DNA from: Acuticoccus sp039189655
GTDB taxonomy: Bacteria > Pseudomonadota > Alphaproteobacteria > Rhizobiales > Amorphaceae
Direction of reading: 5' to 3'
Assembly: GCA_039189655.1 (NCBI GenBank)
Contig: JBCCYN010000003.1
Coordinates: 10,311-74,310 of the forward strand
DNA length: 64,000 nucleotides
Shown: one piece after another, positions 61,774-64,000 of the stretch
Numbering within the stretch: position 1 is the stretch's first letter
Layout: each line of letters begins with the position of its first letter
Position numbers and translations under genes: made by a program
Notes under the pieces: generated by a model
Told to the model about the DNA's origin: nothing
What the model saw: the letters and a program-made list of their open reading frames with translations, nothing else
Database searches by the model: none

Positions 61774-64000
61774 CCGGACCGCAGACCATCTTCGACCGTC
61801 CCAACCCGGAGATCGGTCGCTCTCGGGTCAGAGCCGACGCGGCGCGGCTTACGAGGGGGCGGGGCCGCTACGTGGACGACGTCGCCTTGCCGCGCATGGT
61901 TCACGCTGCCTTCGTGCGCTCCCCCTACGCCCACGCCCGCATCGTGGCCTTGGACCTTGCCGCAGCGCGCCAGACACCAGGCGTCATCGCCGTCTACCAG
62001 GGCGCCGACATCGCCGAACACGTGAGCCCCTATGTGGGCGTTCTCACCCACCTCAAGGGGCTGCGCTCTGCCCCCCAGTACCCCCTCGCGATGGATGTGG
62101 CGCGCTGGCAGGGGGAACCCGTCGCGATGGTGGTGGCCACCACCCGCGCCATCGCCGAGGACGCGGCTGAAACCGTCGAGGTGGACTACGATCCGCTTCC
62201 CGCCGCCTGCGACAGCGAGCGCGCGCTTCACGAAGATGAGCCGGTCATCCACGAAGCTTTTGGGTCAAATCTTGCCTGGGAGCGCATCGTCGATGTGGGC
62301 GATGTGGACGCTGCATTCGCGCAGGACGACGTGACAGTGGTCAGCCGTACCTTCCGCTTCGGACGCCACACCGGGGTCACCCTTGAGGCGCGCACGGCCA
62401 TCGGCGACTGGGATCCTGGAGACCGGCGTCTCACCATGCGGTACTCCGGCCAGGCGCCCCACATGATGCAGGCGATCCTGGCAAAGCACCTGGGCCTCGA
62501 AGAAGCCGCCGTGCGGGTCATCGCCGAAGACGTTGGCGGTTCCTTCGGCATCAAGATCCACACCTATGGCGACGAGATCGCTACCTGCGTTGCCGCCAAA
62601 CTTTTGGAGCGACCAGTAAAATTCGTTGCGGACCGGGCCGAAAGCTTTGTGTCCGACATTCACGCCCGCGACCACATCGTCACCGCGTCCCTGGGGATGC
62701 GCAAGGACGGCACTGTGGTAGGGATCGACATGGACGACCTCACCGGCATCGGACCGTTCTCCATGTATCCGCGCACCTCAGCCATCGAGTGCAACCAGGT
62801 GCTCAACCTCACCGGCGCGCCCTATCAGCTCGAGCATTATCGTGCGCGCGGCCGTGTGGTTTTTCAGAACAAAGCGCCCATGTGCCAGTACCGCGCCGTG
62901 GGACACCCCATTGCCATGGCGGTGGCGGACGTTCTGCTGGAGGAGGCGGCCGCTATGGTCGGCGTCGATCCGGTGGACGCGCGGCGCAAAAACCTCATTC
63001 CCGATGACGCCTACCCCATAAAGTCCGCGGCCGGGATGGCGCTTGATGATCTTTCCCACCACAAGGCGCTGGGCCGGCTGGTGGAGGTCATGGAATACGA
63101 CCGCCTGCGAGAAGATCAGGCCGCGGCCCGGGAGAGCGGGGTTTATCGCGGGATCGGCTTTGTCTCCATGGTGGAGGTGACGAACCCGAGCCCTGCCTTT
63201 TATGGGATCGGCGGCGCACCCATCGCCGCCCAGGATGGCGCTGTGGTGCGCCTTGATGCGTCCGGCGCGCTTCACGTCGCCTCGTCCATCACCGAGCAAG
63301 GGCAGGGAACCAACGCGATCCTCGCCCAGATCGTGGGAGGGGTTTTTGGCGCTGATGCTGGCCGGGTTCGGGTCACCACCGGCGATACGGACAACGTGCC
63401 CTATGGCGGTGGCACCTGGGCGTCCCGGGGGGCGGGGATTGGCGGCGAAGCGGCCCTTCTGGCGGCCCACGCCCTTAAGGGCCAAGTGCTCGATGTGGCC
63501 GCCATACTCCTTCAGTCGGACCCCGATGCGCTCGACATCGTTGGTGGCGAAGTCGTCAGCCGAGAAACAGGGTCGCCGCGCATGGGTCTCAGGGATTTGG
63601 CCCAGACGGTGTACTATCGCGGCAACGAGTTACCGCCTGACACCAAGCCTGAACTCATCGCATCGCGCCACTTCCGGGTGACGGATTTTCCGTTTGTCTT
63701 CACCAACGGTGCCATGGCCGCCCACGTTGAGGTGGACGTGGAGACCGGGCTCGTCGCCATACTCGGTTTTTGGGCGGTCGAGGACTGCGGCCGGGTCATC
63801 AACCCAAAACTGGTGGACGAGCAGGTGCGCGGCGGTGTGGTTCAAGGGATCGGCGGCGTTCTTTACGAGGAATGCCTCTACTCCGAAGACGGCCAGATGC
63901 TGAACGCCACCATGGCCGACTATCTGGTGCCCATGGCCGCGGAAATGCCCGACATCGTCGTTGAACATGTGGAAACCCCCACAAAGACGTCTGTCCTTGG
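61770..64000 (+). CDS. molybdenum hydroxylase large subunit (CoxL-like), 5' part; runs off the window
   Basis: 743 residues are visible from ATG 61770 (ATGA overlap with the small-subunit gene); the stop is past the right edge. GRGRYVDDVALP begins the first domain, EARTAIGDWDP and AEDVGGSFGIK are the molybdopterin-binding region, ITEQGQGTNAILAQIVG is another Mo-cofactor segment, and CGRVINPKLVDEQVRGGVVQGIGG follows. The loop that in form I CO dehydrogenase reads AYRCSFR reads QYRAVGHP here, so there is no CO-dehydrogenase Cys and the enzyme hydroxylates some other carbon centre, perhaps an N-heterocycle. Mo-bound Glu of the C-terminal domain is not in view. Confidence 0.92.
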   Translation, partial: MTGPQTIFDRPNPEIGRSRVRADAARLTRGRGRYVDDVALPRMVHAAFVRSPYAHARIVALDLAAARQTPGVIAVYQGADIAEHVSPYVGVLTHLKGLRSAPQYPLAMDVARWQGEPVAMVVATTRAIAEDAAETVEVDYDPLPAACDSERALHEDEPVIHEAFGSNLAWERIVDVGDVDAAFAQDDVTVVSRTFRFGRHTGVTLEARTAIGDWDPGDRRLTMRYSGQAPHMMQAILAKHLGLEEAAVRVIAEDVGGSFGIKIHTYGDEIATCVAAKLLERPVKFVADRAESFVSDIHARDHIVTASLGMRKDGTVVGIDMDDLTGIGPFSMYPRTSAIECNQVLNLTGAPYQLEHYRARGRVVFQNKAPMCQYRAVGHPIAMAVADVLLEEAAAMVGVDPVDARRKNLIPDDAYPIKSAAGMALDDLSHHKALGRLVEVMEYDRLREDQAAARESGVYRGIGFVSMVEVTNPSPAFYGIGGAPIAAQDGAVVRLDASGALHVASSITEQGQGTNAILAQIVGGVFGADAGRVRVTTGDTDNVPYGGGTWASRGAGIGGEAALLAAHALKGQVLDVAAILLQSDPDALDIVGGEVVSRETGSPRMGLRDLAQTVYYRGNELPPDTKPELIASRHFRVTDFPFVFTNGAMAAHVEVDVETGLVAILGFWAVEDCGRVINPKLVDEQVRGGVVQGIGGVLYEECLYSEDGQMLNATMADYLVPMAAEMPDIVVEHVETPTKTSVL

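Noticed and set aside
1..64000. CRISPR arrays, tRNA and rRNA genes, phage or IS elements
   Set aside because: No regularly spaced repeats, cloverleaf-like or rRNA sequences, and no transposase, integrase or phage structural genes were seen.
61770..64000. Carbon monoxide dehydrogenase (form I) as the identity of the Cox-like operon
   Set aside because: The active-site loop reads QYRAVGHP instead of AYRCSFR.

Overview
The window is a GC-rich stretch of a bacterial chromosome. It looks alphaproteobacterial, most likely Hyphomicrobiales (Rhizobiales). The reasons are the coaA-hisE-hisF-hisA-hisH-DUF2628-hisB gene order, frequent GTG/TTG starts, ATGA/GTGA gene overlaps, and the many ABC, TRAP and tripartite tricarboxylate (TTT) transporters. 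This assignment rests on gene content and order only. I see no rRNA, tRNA, CRISPR array, phage or complete insertion sequence.

Region 1 (1-14.8 kb) is mostly housekeeping. It starts with the end of a hydratase, a sulfotransferase, and a minus-strand block for pantothenate kinase and histidine synthesis (coaA, hisE, hisF, hisA, hisH, a DUF2628 gene, hisB). A plus-strand run follows: pyrF, a GDSL esterase, a Pr6Pr membrane protein, an aldo/keto reductase, a TauE/SafE permease, a PLP-dependent dehydratase, a decayed LysE-like gene, leuB, DUF4174, a DMT exporter and an M20 peptidase. A chemoreceptor (15.1-17.1 kb) closes this part.

Region 2 (17.4-28.8 kb) is a self-contained sugar/polyol catabolic locus. 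A minus-strand operon encodes two permeases, a Tat-exported solute-binding protein, an FGGY kinase, a glycerol-1-phosphate-dehydrogenase-like enzyme, an ABC ATPase, a GpsA-like dehydrogenase and RpiB. Divergent from it are a SorC-type regulator and a class II aldolase. The aldolase carries a 242-residue Lys/Ala/Pro-rich, histone-H1-like tail, the most unusual feature of the window.

Region 3 (29.1-50.7 kb) is an accessory catabolic region for organic acids. It has two complete TTT systems (TctC/A/B), three Gfo/Idh/MocA oxidoreductases, a BKACE-family enzyme, an OsmC protein, an Asp/Glu-racemase-superfamily protein that lacks both usual catalytic cysteines, a DapA-type aldolase, a Zn-dependent dehydrogenase, a 3-hydroxyisobutyrate-dehydrogenase-like enzyme, a cupin, a GST and a carboxymuconolactone-decarboxylase-like protein. 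A FadR-type regulator sits next to three copies of a palindrome resembling its operator. The part at 35.9-38.9 kb is visibly AT-rich, consistent with acquisition from elsewhere. A TRAP-type binding protein with no signal peptide is translationally coupled to one of the oxidoreductases.

Region 4 (50.9-64 kb) holds an MBL-fold hydrolase, a TRAP transporter (DctPQM) with a DUF1330 gene, and then a quinone-oxidoreductase homologue, a flavin reductase, an FAD monooxygenase, a frameshifted cyclase/hydrolase, an OsmC protein, a peroxiredoxin-like protein and a molybdenum hydroxylase operon (coxM-coxS-coxL-like) that runs off the right edge. Together the last group looks like a module for oxidising an aromatic or N-heterocyclic compound.
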